From positions 1,541,001 to 1,605,000 of the forward strand of contig OY821520.1 of NCBI GenBank assembly GCA_963682025.1: a stretch of 64,000 bases of DNA, in the 5' to 3' direction. The DNA comes from Cordilura impudica. Lineage: Eukaryota > Arthropoda > Insecta > Diptera > Scathophagidae. The notes below the pieces were generated by a model that ran no database searches, was not told the origin of the DNA, and worked only from the letters and a program-made list of their open reading frames with translations. This document shows, piece after piece, positions 35,951-47,072 of this stretch; positions within the stretch are counted from its first letter, which is position 1; the number at the start of each line of letters is the position of its first letter. A program made the position numbers and the translations under genes.

Positions 35951-37642
35951 TTACAACTCATCGAAAAATTTTCTTTTATAAGATTTTCTTAAATAACCTT
36001 GTTTAGAGGGATTTGTTTTAATGCTCCAGCAATAGTCCGCCATCATATGCTTATCCCAGTGACCCTGGTACCGCTCCTCTATAGTGCGGATATCTTGATG
36101 GAAACGTTCACCTTGTTCTTCACTGAAGTCTCCAAGATTTTCAGGGAAACAATCCAAATGACTGTGTAGGTAGTGCACCTTAATGCTCATATTACAACCA
36201 AGCTGCTTGAAATGTGACAACATGTTATCCACGTGGTCCGAATAGTGCTCACCCTTTTTGTTTCCCAGGAAATTGCGCACTATCCAAACAAATTCATTCC
36301 AAGCATTTCTTTCAATATCTGTCATGGAATTACTAAAATTTTCATCATTGATTAATTTTTTGATTTGAGGGCCATCAAAAATGCCAGCTTTCAGTTTCTC
36401 CGAACTCAAATTGTTGAACTTTTTACTGATATATCTAAAACAATCACCGTCCTTGTTGAGAGCTTTGACAAATTGTTTCATAAGTCCTAGCTTGATATGG
36501 AGAGGTGGCAGTATTATGCGATCCCTGGGCACAAGTGGTTGATTAACTATATTGTGGTTTCCTGGAACCATAGCTTCCCTCGAAGGCCAGTCTTTCTTAC
36601 TCCAGTGTTCAGATCTGGCTCTGCTATCCCATAAACAAATGAAACACGGATATTTTGTGTAGCCACCTTGTTGGCCTAGAAGAAAATTCACCATTTTTAG
36701 ATCCACACAAATTAGCCAGCGGTGTTCGTTGTACTTTATTTTATTTATAACTGAGGCAATTGTAGAATATTCTTCTTTAGCTTTAGTTGAATGTGCAATG
36801 GGCAACGAACCTAATTTATTACCGTTATGCAGAAGTACACATTTTAGGCTGCGTTTAGAAGAATCTATAAATAGTCGCCAGTCATTTGGATCATACTCCT
36901 CTAATCCCATCGCTGTTACTAAACCAGGAACATCTGAACAATAAACAAATTCATCGTCTTCGGAAAAGAATGGAAGTAAGTTTTTTTCTCTGTTACGGTA
37001 GTATGAAATTGTTGTTCCTTGGGTTAACAGATTTTTTTGCTTTAATCGAGAAGCAAGAATTTCAGATGCTTTTTTAGAAAGTCCAAGGTCTCTCACTAAA
37101 TCACTAAGCTCCTCCTGATTAAATTGCTCGCGTTCAGAAGAAATATCTAAATGCAAGTCATCTGATCCAAATTCAGAAATTGGTGAAGGAACATTTTGTC
37201 GTAAGTCGTGGAAATTGTGTGTAGATGTAGATGGTTGTGGTTCTGAATCCTCACTAGAGTACAGGACTGGTTGGGTAATAGACAACACGTTAGGATAAAT
37301 CCATTTAGACCGGTTTGTTTTATTAATGCCTCTTATGTTGACAGCGCAAAAATAACAATCATCATAATGATTCGAAGGTTCCCGCCAGATCATTGGTGTT
37401 TTATACTTGAAGTGGGTTCGTTGCTTGTTTGCCCATAACCTTAAATACTCTACACAGTTTTCACATACAGTATTAGGAATCCAGTACTTGTCACGGGTTT
37501 CCATGGTAAATCCGAAGTAGTCAAAATAAATTTTTTTAATAAAATCTGACACACTTTTTCTATTTTTTATAAACGTGTATTCGCCACATATGTTACAAAA
37601 ATAGTTGGGATTGATTTTACAGGTGTTTCTTGACGTAGCCAT
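35951..37642 (-). CDS. Intact transposon-encoded protein, probable DDE-type transposase (563 aa)
   Basis: The only long uninterrupted frame in the window. It probably encodes the transposase of the enclosing element and would act in the nucleus on its ends. The N-terminal third has paired cysteines (C16/C19, C60/C63, C96/C99) that could bind zinc. Residues 123-180 are acidic, Ser-rich linker. The remainder is compact: WRLFIDSSKRSLKC (D260), WLICVDLKMVNFLLGQQ (D314), YPCFICLWDSR (C333/C336), ILPPLHIKLGLMKQFVKAL, KAGIFDGPQI, VHYLHSHL (H490, H493, H495) and FSEEQGERFHQDI (E508-E512). I recognise this as a widespread, uncharacterised protein type in insects and other invertebrates. Reading D260, D314 and a Glu near 508-512 as the catalytic triad, with C-x2-C and H-x-H elements as in CMC/hAT-like folds, is inference. 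The ATG at 37,642 is the first in frame. No introns or frameshifts are needed. Confidence 0.8.
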   Translation of the reverse strand: MATSRNTCKINPNYFCNICGEYTFIKNRKSVSDFIKKIYFDYFGFTMETRDKYWIPNTVCENCVEYLRLWANKQRTHFKYKTPMIWREPSNHYDDCYFCAVNIRGINKTNRSKWIYPNVLSITQPVLYSSEDSEPQPSTSTHNFHDLRQNVPSPISEFGSDDLHLDISSEREQFNQEELSDLVRDLGLSKKASEILASRLKQKNLLTQGTTISYYRNREKNLLPFFSEDDEFVYCSDVPGLVTAMGLEEYDPNDWRLFIDSSKRSLKCVLLHNGNKLGSLPIAHSTKAKEEYSTIASVINKIKYNEHRWLICVDLKMVNFLLGQQGGYTKYPCFICLWDSRARSEHWSKKDWPSREAMVPGNHNIVNQPLVPRDRIILPPLHIKLGLMKQFVKALNKDGDCFRYISKKFNNLSSEKLKAGIFDGPQIKKLINDENFSNSMTDIERNAWNEFVWIVRNFLGNKKGEHYSDHVDNMLSHFKQLGCNMSIKVHYLHSHLDCFPENLGDFSEEQGERFHQDIRTIEERYQGHWDKHMMADYCWSIKTNPSKQGYLRKSYKRKFFDEL

Positions 37643-37691
37643 TGCACAATTTTGAAGTATATATCAAAGTAACACAATTTTCAATAAATAA

Positions 37692-37726
37692 CACACGGGA
37701 ACAAAATTGAACTTTTTTGTGTTGAC
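37692..37726 (+). repeat. Internal copy of the transposon's left terminus
   Basis: The 35 bases differ from 35,258-35,293 by about three changes, in the same direction as the left end. They lie about 50 bp upstream of the start codon of the 563-residue protein. This could be a transposase binding site near the promoter, or the scar of an older nested end. Confidence 0.75.
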
Positions 37727-38692
37727 TGATTAAATGTTCAATGTAAAATGATTTATATTTTTTGTCGTTATACTTTTCGCTTTCGTAAACACTTGTTGAA
37801 TGAGAAAAATTGGTTGAATGAACCCATATAAATACTTAGTAGTTTTTTACTGAAGTACCAAAAAAAATTATATCCACAATTTTATTGACAGTCACTTATG
37901 AATGAACACATGTGTTCAGGGGAATTCCTTTAAAAAATCATCCGTTACCAACGGTAAACCACACATCAATAAAAACAAGTGGACTTTTCTTTTTTCTCTT
38001 TAATTGACTGTGAACTGACTAGGTGTCATAAAGGGACAATAAAATTTATAGGCGTTATGAGTTTGCTACCGCAACCATAAAAATGAAATAATCTTTATTT
38101 ATTACTTAATTTTTTTAATTCTTAGAATCATAAAAAACTAACTTATTACATACAAACACTTACACATTAGAAAATGTTATTTTTGTATGGAAATCGCGAT
38201 TTATATCAATTCAGTAAATCGTGAACAAAATCAAAAGTTGTGCACCGATTGCAATGAAATAAAGCTCATTTTATTCGAAATATATTTAACTAACTGTTTG
38301 TAGACCAAAACTGTGATTTTTGTCCCATTTTTATTTTTTAGGAATTTTTAAAGAACAATAAAAATGTTTTTTTTTTAAAAAATTTAAATTTTTTTTCCAA
38401 AACTTGAACGATATCTCTAAAACTACTTGGAAAATTTAAAAACAAAGTAAGCACGGCTTTAAGAGAATATTGTTTGCGAGTTTCGGATTTTTTTTTTAAT
38501 TTAATATGGTGAACCGTTTTCAAGTTATTCCAATATATGTAGCGGAAGTGCCTTAATTTTGAACATAACGGTATATCTCGAAAAGTCGAGCTGATAGAAA
38601 AAAACCAAGGGCAGATTTGGATTCAGCGTCCCAAATAACCTTAAAAACAATATTCAGTTCTTAATCAACAGAACCATTGTTCCCTTGTGTTA

Positions 38693-39250
38693 TTTATCGC
38701 TAAGTAATTTCCTTTTGAAAAGTTATATGATTTTCTGATGCTATCAGATATTTTTTCAAAAGCATAAAACTCAAAAGATATCACAACTGCTTTATGGTGA
38801 ACGGTATTTCTTGAAATTGGACTGAGACATAAATCACAAGATCTAATGCCATTTGATATAAAGAACAAATCGAGGGTTCTGCCAATGTCATTTTTTATGC
38901 CATTGACCTGATAAAATACATGAGAAAGGAAAAAACTAGTAACAGTTTCATCATTGTCAGATTTCATATTATAAGGTAATAAAGTATTATCTTCTAAAAC
39001 AATTACTTCTTGATTGTTTGAAGATAAATGAATAACATACTTTATGTTATCCAAATGTTTTTGGTAAATATCAGTACAATTTTCGGGAGGAATATAAGAC
39101 ACAATAAAAAATATAGAATTGTTATTTGAAAATATAACTTCAACACAAAGTTGATCAATAATTCCAATTGAATTTAAAGGTATTACATTACAAGAAATAT
39201 CACCTCTTACAGCTAATTATAGCAATTAGTACCTGCATTTCTAATAATGT
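38693..39250 (-). pseudogene. Jockey-superfamily retroposon, endonuclease end (5' half of the split copy)
   Basis: Reverse strand: RGDISCNVIPLNSIG, QLCVEVIFSN, FIVSYIPPENCTDIYQKHL, then SDNDETVTSFFLSHVFYQVNG, LDLFFISNG, TVHHKAVVISFEFYAFEK and NFSKGNYLAIN at the transposon junction. These are the middle and end of an apurinic-type endonuclease domain (SYIPP, LDLFF and the H-K-A-V segment are typical landmarks). The frame rejoins the linker at 35,254 across the inserted transposon. The N-terminal start of the endonuclease is missing at 39,250. Confidence 0.75.
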
Positions 39251-39254
39251 AAAT

Positions 39255-40136
39255 AATACATATTATTATTATTTTTAATTTTTATAAACTACTTACCTGA
39301 CTGTTTGCAATTTTGTAAACCATTATTATTTGCCGATGATTTGAAATTATTTGCTGATATTACAAGTATTATGCTTCAAAAAGTTTTGATATCAGTAAAT
39401 GAGTGGTGTGGTTTAAACAGGCTTGTTTTAAATATTGATACATGTTACGTTATGTCATATGTTCAATGTCATAATCCAGTTTTTAATAACTACACTATAA
39501 GTGATGTCACTCTTGAGAGAGTTGGTGAAGTTAAAGATTTAGGAGTTATTTTTGATTCCGAGTTGGAATTTCATCATTATATAACTTATATAACATCTAA
39601 AGTGTATGCAATGTTGGGATTCATTAAACGAAATGCTGCGAACTTTAGTGACCCTGTCGCATTAAAATTTTTATATGTTTCTTTCGTTAGAAGTAATTTG
39701 GAATATTGTTCTTTAATCAGGAGTTGATATTATGAAAGCTATTCTGCCAGAATTGAAAAAATTCAGAAACTATTTACAAAATTTGCATTTAAGAAAATAA
39801 ATTGGTTCGGCGATCTTCTTTCTTATGAAAGCAGGTGTAAATTTTTGGGACTACAATCTTTAAGAAATCGTAGATCATCATTTGCTATAATGTTTATATA
39901 ATATTTTAACAAATAATATGTTTTGTGATGCTTTGTCTGATTTAGTGAGGGTTCATACTCCTCATCGTGATTTACGTCACGAGCGTTCATTTTATGAATA
40001 TTCATCGTACGAATTATGGGGTTAATGAACCAATTACAAGATGTAGGGTTTTCAATTAATTTATATTGTAAGTTTTGTACAAACATTATTATTATTATAT
40101 TCTTATAGTCTGTAAATCAGTAGACTAAATAAATAA
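39255..40136 (+). pseudogene. Jockey-superfamily retroposon, 5'-truncated forward copy
   Basis: Same family as the reverse copy beside it. It starts abruptly at the residues before the catalytic box: FCKPLLFADDLKLFADI at 39,308-39,360, then EVKDLGVIFDSELEFHH, MLGFIKRNAANF and LYVSFVRSNLEYC (stop at 39,727). A decayed C-terminal part follows (WFGDLLSYESRCKFLGLQSL, then TNYGVNEPITR-like sequence) to about 40,060. The 3' end has AAATAAAT-type tail sequence at 40,123-40,136. The truncated 5' end is typical of target-primed insertion. Confidence 0.75.
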
Positions 40137-40439
40137 ATTAATACATAAAAAAGCAAAAACAATAAAACCAGGTAATAAGTAAAGTCATCTTATACAGACT
40201 TAAAAATATGCCGGATAAAACCTTATAACAAATTGATTTAGAGTCAATCGATTTAAAAGGTGTGTCATTACTGATAGTTAAAAACATCAACACAAACTTA
40301 TTACATTTATTTTATCAAAAATTATCTTCTGAACATGCTATTTCATAAAAAAAAAACATAAATTTGTAACAGAAATAAATCTCAAAACAATTTAAATAAA
40401 ATATTCATGTATTTGATTATTTTCCAAAATGAATAATTA

Positions 40440-41080
40440 CAAAATAAAAGGTATTTTTGTAATAAAAGTTTACTTTATTCAAAAAAGATATTGTTTAAAA
40501 AAGGGTAGTTTTTAAAGATAGGTAATTTTTTAAAAAGGTACTTTATTAAGAAAAAGTGCTTTTTCATAAAAGACCCTTTTTTAAGAGACTATTTTTTAAA
40601 AAAAGATACTTCAAAAAGTAGTAAAAAAAGGTTTTTTAAAAAAGAATAGTTTAAAAAATGGATACTTCTCAAAAAAAGTACTTTTTGAAATAAGTCTACT
40701 TTCTGAAAAAAAGTGTACTTTTTGAAAAAAGCGTACCTATTGAGAACAGGGTACTTCTTTAAAAAATATCCCCTTTTCAAAAAAGGTACTTTTTAAAAAA
40801 ATTTACTTATTCTAAAGAATGTGCTTCTTTAAAAAATTTACTTGTCAAAAAAGGATATTTAAGAGAAAGTCAATTTTTAAAAAAAGGTACTAAAAAAAAT
40901 TCTTGTTTAAATAAATAATTTTCTTTTAAAAAATTAACTTTTTTAAAAAAGGTAATTTTTTAAGAAAAGGAACTTTTCTGAGAAAAATTACTTATTAAAA
41001 AATTTACTTTTGGAGAAAAAGTAATTTTTAAGGAAGAGCACTTTAAAAAAAAAAAATACTTTTTTAAGGATTATATTTTT
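40440..41080. repeat. Degenerate A/T minisatellite of about 20-bp units
   Basis: Around 30 imperfect units alternate an A run and a T run around a short core, roughly AAAAAAGGTACTTTTT. Each unit is partly self-complementary. The 63-codon reverse frame across it is a by-product of the repeat. No gene. Confidence 0.7.
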
Positions 41081-41689
41081 TCTTTCATGTTGGCGATTTT
41101 CTTAAATATATCGATAAAAAAAATATATAAGCTAATGTATAACCATACACACACTCTGATGTAGCAAAAGCCACCACAATAAGAAGAATTTCAACATGTA
41201 CTTATCTTAAGAAAAACAACATATTCATATCTCGTGAGTCCTTGTACCGATTTTGGTGAAATGAAAAATGACCCACAATTTTTGGGCTATTTTACGTTTC
41301 TTTAATTTTAGAAAATTGCAGTCGAAATCTATAAAAATTACTGTAAACAAATTTTTGTTTTATTTTTCATCTCCAGATCTATCTAATAACAGTTAAACAT
41401 TGAATGTAAATATCTATTTTTTTTTCGGTATTCATATAAATATAAGTACTTAGTGAAGGGATCTCAATCTTTTTGGCAAACTGGTTCTTTGAATTTTTAA
41501 AACGTTGGGTGATATGCAGGCGAAAAATCGCACGTTTTTTTGTTAAAATTTTTCATAAGGGTACAAATGCAGATTGTTGTTAATTTGTAACTTTTTTTCA
41601 TTAATTACTATAACTTTAATAAACATATATACAAACATCTGAAATACTAGCACAAAAGTTCTTACTGAACCATTCTATATCCGTTAACT
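41081..41689. other. Non-coding spacer
   Basis: A/T-rich sequence with no recognised feature. Confidence 0.45.
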
Positions 41690-42905
41690 TGAGCGATTCC
41701 GTCACAATGCAAATTCATTAGAAGTTTTAAATAGCCAAAGCTTTACATTGGAAAATCAAAATGTTGTAAATATTACAATTAGAAATACAATAAAGAAATT
41801 TAAAAATAAGAAATGTCTAGGCATCGACGGAATTTCAAATACCTGATATTACTTCCTAGGAAAGGCTTAGAAGTAATATCACATCTCCTCAATACATGCA
41901 TTAAATTATGCCACTTCCCACATATTTGAAAAAATTCTAAAATTATTGCTATTCCAAAGACTGGTAAGGATCGTTCTAGCCCGGACTCTTATAGACCAAT
42001 AAGTCTTTTAAATTTAATGAGCAAAATATTAGAGACAATTATAAAGGAAAAAATAGTAGCGTTCCTTGAAGATAACAACATTCTTCCTATCCAACATTAT
42101 AGATATCGTTCTAAATACAACACGTCATAACGGTTAGTCAGAATAAAATAATAAATTGTAAAGGATAATTTTAATGAAGGTAAATCAACGGCAATGGTGC
42201 TATTAGATATAAAATCTGCATTTGATTCAGTGTGGCATTACGCGTTAATTCATAATTTAATCGTTAGTGGATTAGATAAACAAACAACTAAGATACTGCA
42301 GAGCTTCCTGACAACCCGATATTTCAGGGTTCACATTGGCAAAGATTTTCCGAAGAATACAATATTTCAGCTGGTTGTCCTCTCAAGAATCATGTCTTTC
42401 TCTAATACTCTACAACATATTCACATCCGATTTCCCAAGGTTGTTAAATTACCTCAATTTTTTTTGGATGATACTGCAATTTTAAGTTCTGACACCTTAT
42501 CTGATGACGTACTCAGTAATCTTCAAAATTCAGTAGATACAGTTATTGCGTACTTTAATAAATGGAGAATCTCAGTAAACTCTACTAAAACCCAGTCAAT
42601 TTTACAAGGAAAAGAAAAGAATACTTTCTACCACAACACACATCAGAATCGATGGAGACGATATCCCTTGGGAAACAAAGGCTAAATATTTAGATGTAAT
42701 AACGAGCATATTAGTGACATAGTAAACAAGGTCAATCTCACTTCTAAAATATCTGAAATATCCTTATATAATCCGAAAATCCAATCTCAGTATTAGAAAT
42801 AATCTCAAAGGCAGTATTTCATGCAATATTATTCTATGCTACTCCTGCTTGGTGCAATACTTCCGATTGTCACTTAAAACGTATGTCAAAATAAGCCTTT
42901 GAAAA
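41690..42905 (+). pseudogene. Jockey-superfamily non-LTR retrotransposon, RT region
   Basis: In order: a linker ending in KNKKCLGIDGIS (41,800-41,840), KIIAIPKTGKDRSSPDSYRP and ISLLNLMSKILETIIKEK (41,940-42,060), then MVLLDIKSAFDSVWHYALI (motif A, 42,194 on). FFLDDTAILSSD replaces the usual FADD with FLDD at about 42,465. KWRISVNSTKTQSI follows, then a decayed C-terminal region (YATPAWCNTSDCHLKRM at about 42,840). Several shifts and stops. EN and 3' end are missing. Closest in wording to the fragment at 3,040-3,445. Confidence 0.75.
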
Positions 42906-42939
42906 TGATTTTTAACCTACCATAATAATATTAATAAAT

Positions 42940-43230
42940 AAGTCCGTGACAGCGAATCTCCGGAGGCGTTGTTGTTTTGCGGTGAACATCATAACTCTTT
43001 ACCGGATCATGTGAAATAAAAAAATCGAAATGCGTTTAAAAGGTGACATGTTTCCTGAGGTAGTGACGAAGAGTTTTTTCAATTTTTTTTTTTTTTTTTG
43101 GCAGCATTCTGAAGTGAAAAACACGATTTTTGGAGTTTGTTGTTAAAAAATGACTTATGTGTAGATATAGTGTGTAAAATTTCAAAAGAATCGGTCAAGT
43201 AGATTTTGAGTTATGATGTTCACGGACTTC
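42940..43230. repeat. Possible palindromic repeat
   Basis: gtgaacatcataactc at about 42,986 recurs as its exact inverse at about 43,209, and tccgtga occurs outside both. This suggests a small foldback element, but the rest of the arms diverge. Confidence 0.35.
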
Positions 43231-43399
43231 GAACATTTATTTGCGAAAAAATCGATTTAAAGTTTTTTAAAAATTGGCGCTGGAAACGCCGTATCTTCTT
43301 AAGTTTTGCTCCGATTTACTTGAAATTTTCACACAACACTCTCGACATGTTGTACATGCAGAAAGAGAAACACAATACTTTTAACTATTAACGCTCCCG

Positions 43400-43877
43400 C
43401 TTTTATTAATTTTTTTTTTTATTTATTTATTATTATTTTTTAATTGATCATAAAAGTTTTTTTGAATATATTTTCCTTAACATATACATATTATAAAACA
43501 ATATGAAAGACAATTACAACACATGTAAACTATATATTTAAGTTGAAGAGTCAAAACTGGCTAAACTCGTAACGTTTTATATATCAAATTATTGTATTCC
43601 TAACTATAATATTGTGAACAATAAAATAAATTGAAAAAAAAAAAAAAACTTATATATAAATAAATATATAATTTTGCATAATTTTAATTGGTTTTTGAGT
43701 GAATTTTCATATGGAAAATATTGATTAATTTTTTGCCGTTTTATTTTTTTCTTTCAACATTTTTCATATTTTGGGAAAATTTTGACATTTTTATGTTTTT
43801 TTTTTTTTTTTTTTTTTTTTTGGCGATTTTTAATTTTTTTTGGCCATGTTTGATATTTTTTGGGCAAAATTTGATAT

Positions 43878-43924
<47 letters not shown>

Positions 43925-44700
43925 GAATTTTTCATGTTTTGGTCATTTTTCATTGGGCCATTTCTCATTTATTTATATTTATATTTACTAGAGCCTTAAA
44001 TTTATACATATTAAAAAAAAAATTTAACACTTCTTAATTTCTTATCAAATATTATTTTGATGGAATAAAAAAAAAAAAAAAAAAAATAAAAATGAAAATG
44101 AAATTCGTATTCATATCAGTTTTACTTTCAGGGAGTATGAATCACAGAATATGGGTTCAGCAAAATTTTGTGAGATTATATTACTGAAAAAAAAAAAAAA
44201 ATCATTTGAGTCCGATCACATGGGCGATGTGTAAAAATCTAGTAATTAAAGATTTTTTATGACACTTTTTTAAAATCAAACAGAAAGCATCATCTATGTA
44301 TCGCTTACAGCAATCAACTGCAGGGGCTCTGCTAATATAAAAACATTTATTATAATTTATTATTTCAACTGGTTAATTTTTAATTTTTAATTTTTTTTTT
44401 AATTTTTTGTTTTTAATTTTTAATTTTTCGTTTTCTTTTTTATATTTCATTTTTTAATTTTTTATTTTTCATTTTTCTTTTTTTATTTTTAATTTTTTAT
44501 TTTTCATTTTTTACTTTTCATTTTTTATTTTTCATTTTTCATTTTTAATTTTTTTTTAGTTCTTTATTTTAAATTTCAATTTTTTTTTTCATTTTTTATT
44601 TTTAATTTTTTTTTTTTTTTTTAGTTTTTTATTTTTAATTTCTATTTTTTTTAATTTTTTATTTTTCATTGTTTATTTTTCATATAATAATTTTTTTACC
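43400..44700. repeat. T-rich low-complexity region with long T runs
   Basis: Includes T runs at 43,799-43,821 and 43,881-43,922 and, from 44,365 to 44,700, degenerate units such as TTTTTAA, TTTTTCA and TTTTTAT. The last part resembles a decayed, opposite-strand version of the heptamer array at 4.8-10.8 kb. Reading frames here are artefacts. Confidence 0.7.
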
Positions 44701-45640
44701 AATACAATCAAGTCAAGCTATGGAAATTGTTTGTGTGATAAAGAAGAATAAGTTAAGGGTCGAATTTTTAGCGTCCAAAAACATTAAAAAAATCTGCAGT
44801 TTTTTCATATTCTCTCAAAAATTATCATTCATAATGCCATGAAACAAACACTTCTTCTATTAAATCGATATATGAGATCTGTAATATAAGTGTAGATATT
44901 TAAAAATAGATTTATTGTCTTTTGCAATATGTCCCATATTCCGAATTTTGCAAGTTATGAAATTTGATTTGTTCAAGGTGAATACAACAAATTACATTAT
45001 TATCATTTGTTTAATATTTTGCACTAATTTCAAAGTATATAAAATTATATGCGTACGTGAGAAAAGAAAATCCCTGCAAGCATCGATGAAATAACAATAA
45101 CAACCTGTGAAAAAAGAACAAACTCATGCATAGGCAACATATAAATCAACAACACTATTGTACTTACAATCACACCTATAATTCTTGTTATTCCCTTTAA
45201 CCCCGGAAGGAAATCAGCAAGGAAGCCTTAAATAACAACAATACATGAACAAAACATCCAACAACTACCCACATACATACATACATACGTACATACACAC
45301 TCGTAGATACAAACAAATATTCACCTAAGGAAAAGACTTTCGTGACATGTTAACACTCAAAAGTTAAATTCTTTCTTAAACAACACTAACAGTAGAAATA
45401 CACAGACCTAGCAAAAATAAACCAAATGTTTGCATCTAACCTAATGAAACCAGAAACAAAAAAAGCAGCAAGTTTCAACTGAATTTCAAAGTAGCGAAAA
45501 TATAAAGAGATTCACACAAAAGTGCCGCTTTGCAGTAAAAAAAAGTAATTTTCCAACTTTTTTAACTTCGTTTTTATTATTTAAACTTTGTAAAGAAAAA
45601 AAAAAAAACGGGAAAATACTTAATTCAACGCACATTTGTA
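44701..45640. other. Non-coding spacer with CATA microsatellite
   Basis: A perfect-to-imperfect (CATA)n run lies at about 45,272-45,298. No gene. Confidence 0.45.
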
Positions 45641-46419
45641 TCTGTGAACAGGCCCGGATTATCTATAAGGCAATTTAGGCAACTGCCTAGGGGCCCATGC
45701 TCTGAGTTTTTTTATTTATTTATTCAACAGAAAGTTATATTTGAGTATTTGTATGTAACAAACCCCCCATGACAATATTATTGCATAATAATAATAATAA
45801 TAATAATACGCATTTAAATTTTTTATAGAATAACATAAAACTTCATCGTGGCGATTTAACAACGACTTGTTAGAAGACATCACGGCAATAACGGCTTTTT
45901 AAAGCAACTCTACATTGTGAATGCACACTTAATGGTACACATATTTTTTTATGTTTCGACTATTCCACTTTCATAAGGTTGGCAATTAGGTTGGTTCTGT
46001 AATTGCGATTATCGAATTTTGCAACCGTGAATTTAATTTAAAAAGTTTCACTGTTGTCTGTGTTTCCAGTACGTCTGCCAGCCACACGATGGCGGTGGAC
46101 CCAGTGGAGATTCCTTTCGAAAGTCCTGAACAGTCTAGCCAGGTTCAAGAAAAAAACTACTTTAGTGAGTGCAGAGAAAAGTCAGGCTGAGACCGAGATC
46201 CAATTTCTACATCAAAACATTGTATATCTAGGAGTAGAATACCAGAATAACACTGAATGGTAAAATATTAACAACAAAATACACGATATTTGGTGCAATA
46301 GGGATCCTAATGAATATCAACACTTTGAATGCCATTTTTCTGTCGAAGTCGACAATACAACGATAGCAAAAGAGTTTTTGTTTTTTTCGGAAAAATAAAA
46401 AAATAAACGAATGTCTGGC

Positions 46420-46985
46420 TCATGTATTCTCCGTCTACTGGACAAGTATACTATTTTCTATGTGTTCTTTTTTGGTGAAGCCTAAAGCCAAACACATTTT
46501 CAAACCTCATTTTCTGATTGGAAAAATGCATCGTGCAGAATTCAGTCTCATGAGAATAATTCAACACACCGGGTATGTGTACAGACACTGATAAGTAGTG
46601 ATTAGGTTATTAAGTTTTTATCGTCTCGTAAATTGGTATTTCGTAGAGATAATGAGATTCTTGGTTCTTAACATAATAGCAACTATTTGGGAATTATAGA
46701 TTTACTTGCAGAGTACGACCCGTTCCTTAGTGCGCATTTAGCAAAATATGGTAATGTAGGCGAGGGAAAACAATCATATTGGTCATGAACAATTTGCGAG
46801 AAACTATTTTAAAATTGGGAAATAAGGATTTAAAATTCGTTGTTAATGATATTTTTGAAGTTGCATATTTCTCAATAAGCGTCGATTCGACACTAGACAT
46901 ATCTCATATCGATCAGTTGAATATATTGCAGAGACGTTATGTCAAATGGAGAAGTAGTAAATAGAACGAACGTTTTTTACATTTA
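46420..46985 (+). pseudogene. hAT transposase remnant, TTF-type zinc finger and DUF4371 start
   Basis: The first block, around 46,440-46,570, reads FSDWKNASCRIQSHE, a decayed TTF-type zinc finger. Then come NEILGS, NYLGIIDLLAEYDPFLSAHLA and KYGNVGEGKQSYWS at 46,645-46,785, followed after shifts by FSISVDSTLDISHIDQLN at 46,870-46,925. These match the start of the RNase H-like core (DUF4371 type) of hAT transposases, where VDSTPD-like sequence holds the first catalytic Asp. Downstream C-terminal pieces continue after the nested inserts at 48,790-49,135 (QLLYFYN and FNYFISTIKDAEKN-type sequence). Not functional. Confidence 0.65.
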
Positions 46986-47072
46986 TTCGTATAGAAAGCA
47001 ATAAAGGGAAAGAACTAGCCATACCAATTTTAAATGTTGTAATGGTAGTATACTGGGTGTCAGTATATCTAC

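Larger units (their letters stand above)
35258..38689 (-). mobile_element. 3.43-kb DNA transposon with long inverted arms, CAC ends and TTA duplication
   Basis: Termini are CACAAGGGAACAA (35,258-35,270) and its exact inverse (38,677-38,689), each flanked by TTA (35,255-35,257 and 38,690-38,692). Inside them lie 515-bp near-identical inverted arms (35,355-35,869 and 38,074-38,588). About 85-90 bp between terminus and arm is unrelated on the two sides. One intact gene lies between the arms on the reverse strand. Removing the element and one TTA rejoins the flanking retroposon reading frame, which confirms the boundaries. CAC ends with a 3-bp duplication are compatible with the CACTA/CMC group, but superfamily is not proven. 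Confidence 0.85.

Noticed and set aside
35951..35965. C-terminal DEL as an ER-retention signal
   Set aside because: There is no signal peptide, the preceding residue is Phe, and the protein lies within a transposon.
40589..40780. Lys/Phe repeat protein on the reverse strand
   Set aside because: It follows from the A-run/T-run minisatellite units.
43840..44037. Phe-rich forward frame
   Set aside because: It is translation of a long T run; no independent coding evidence.
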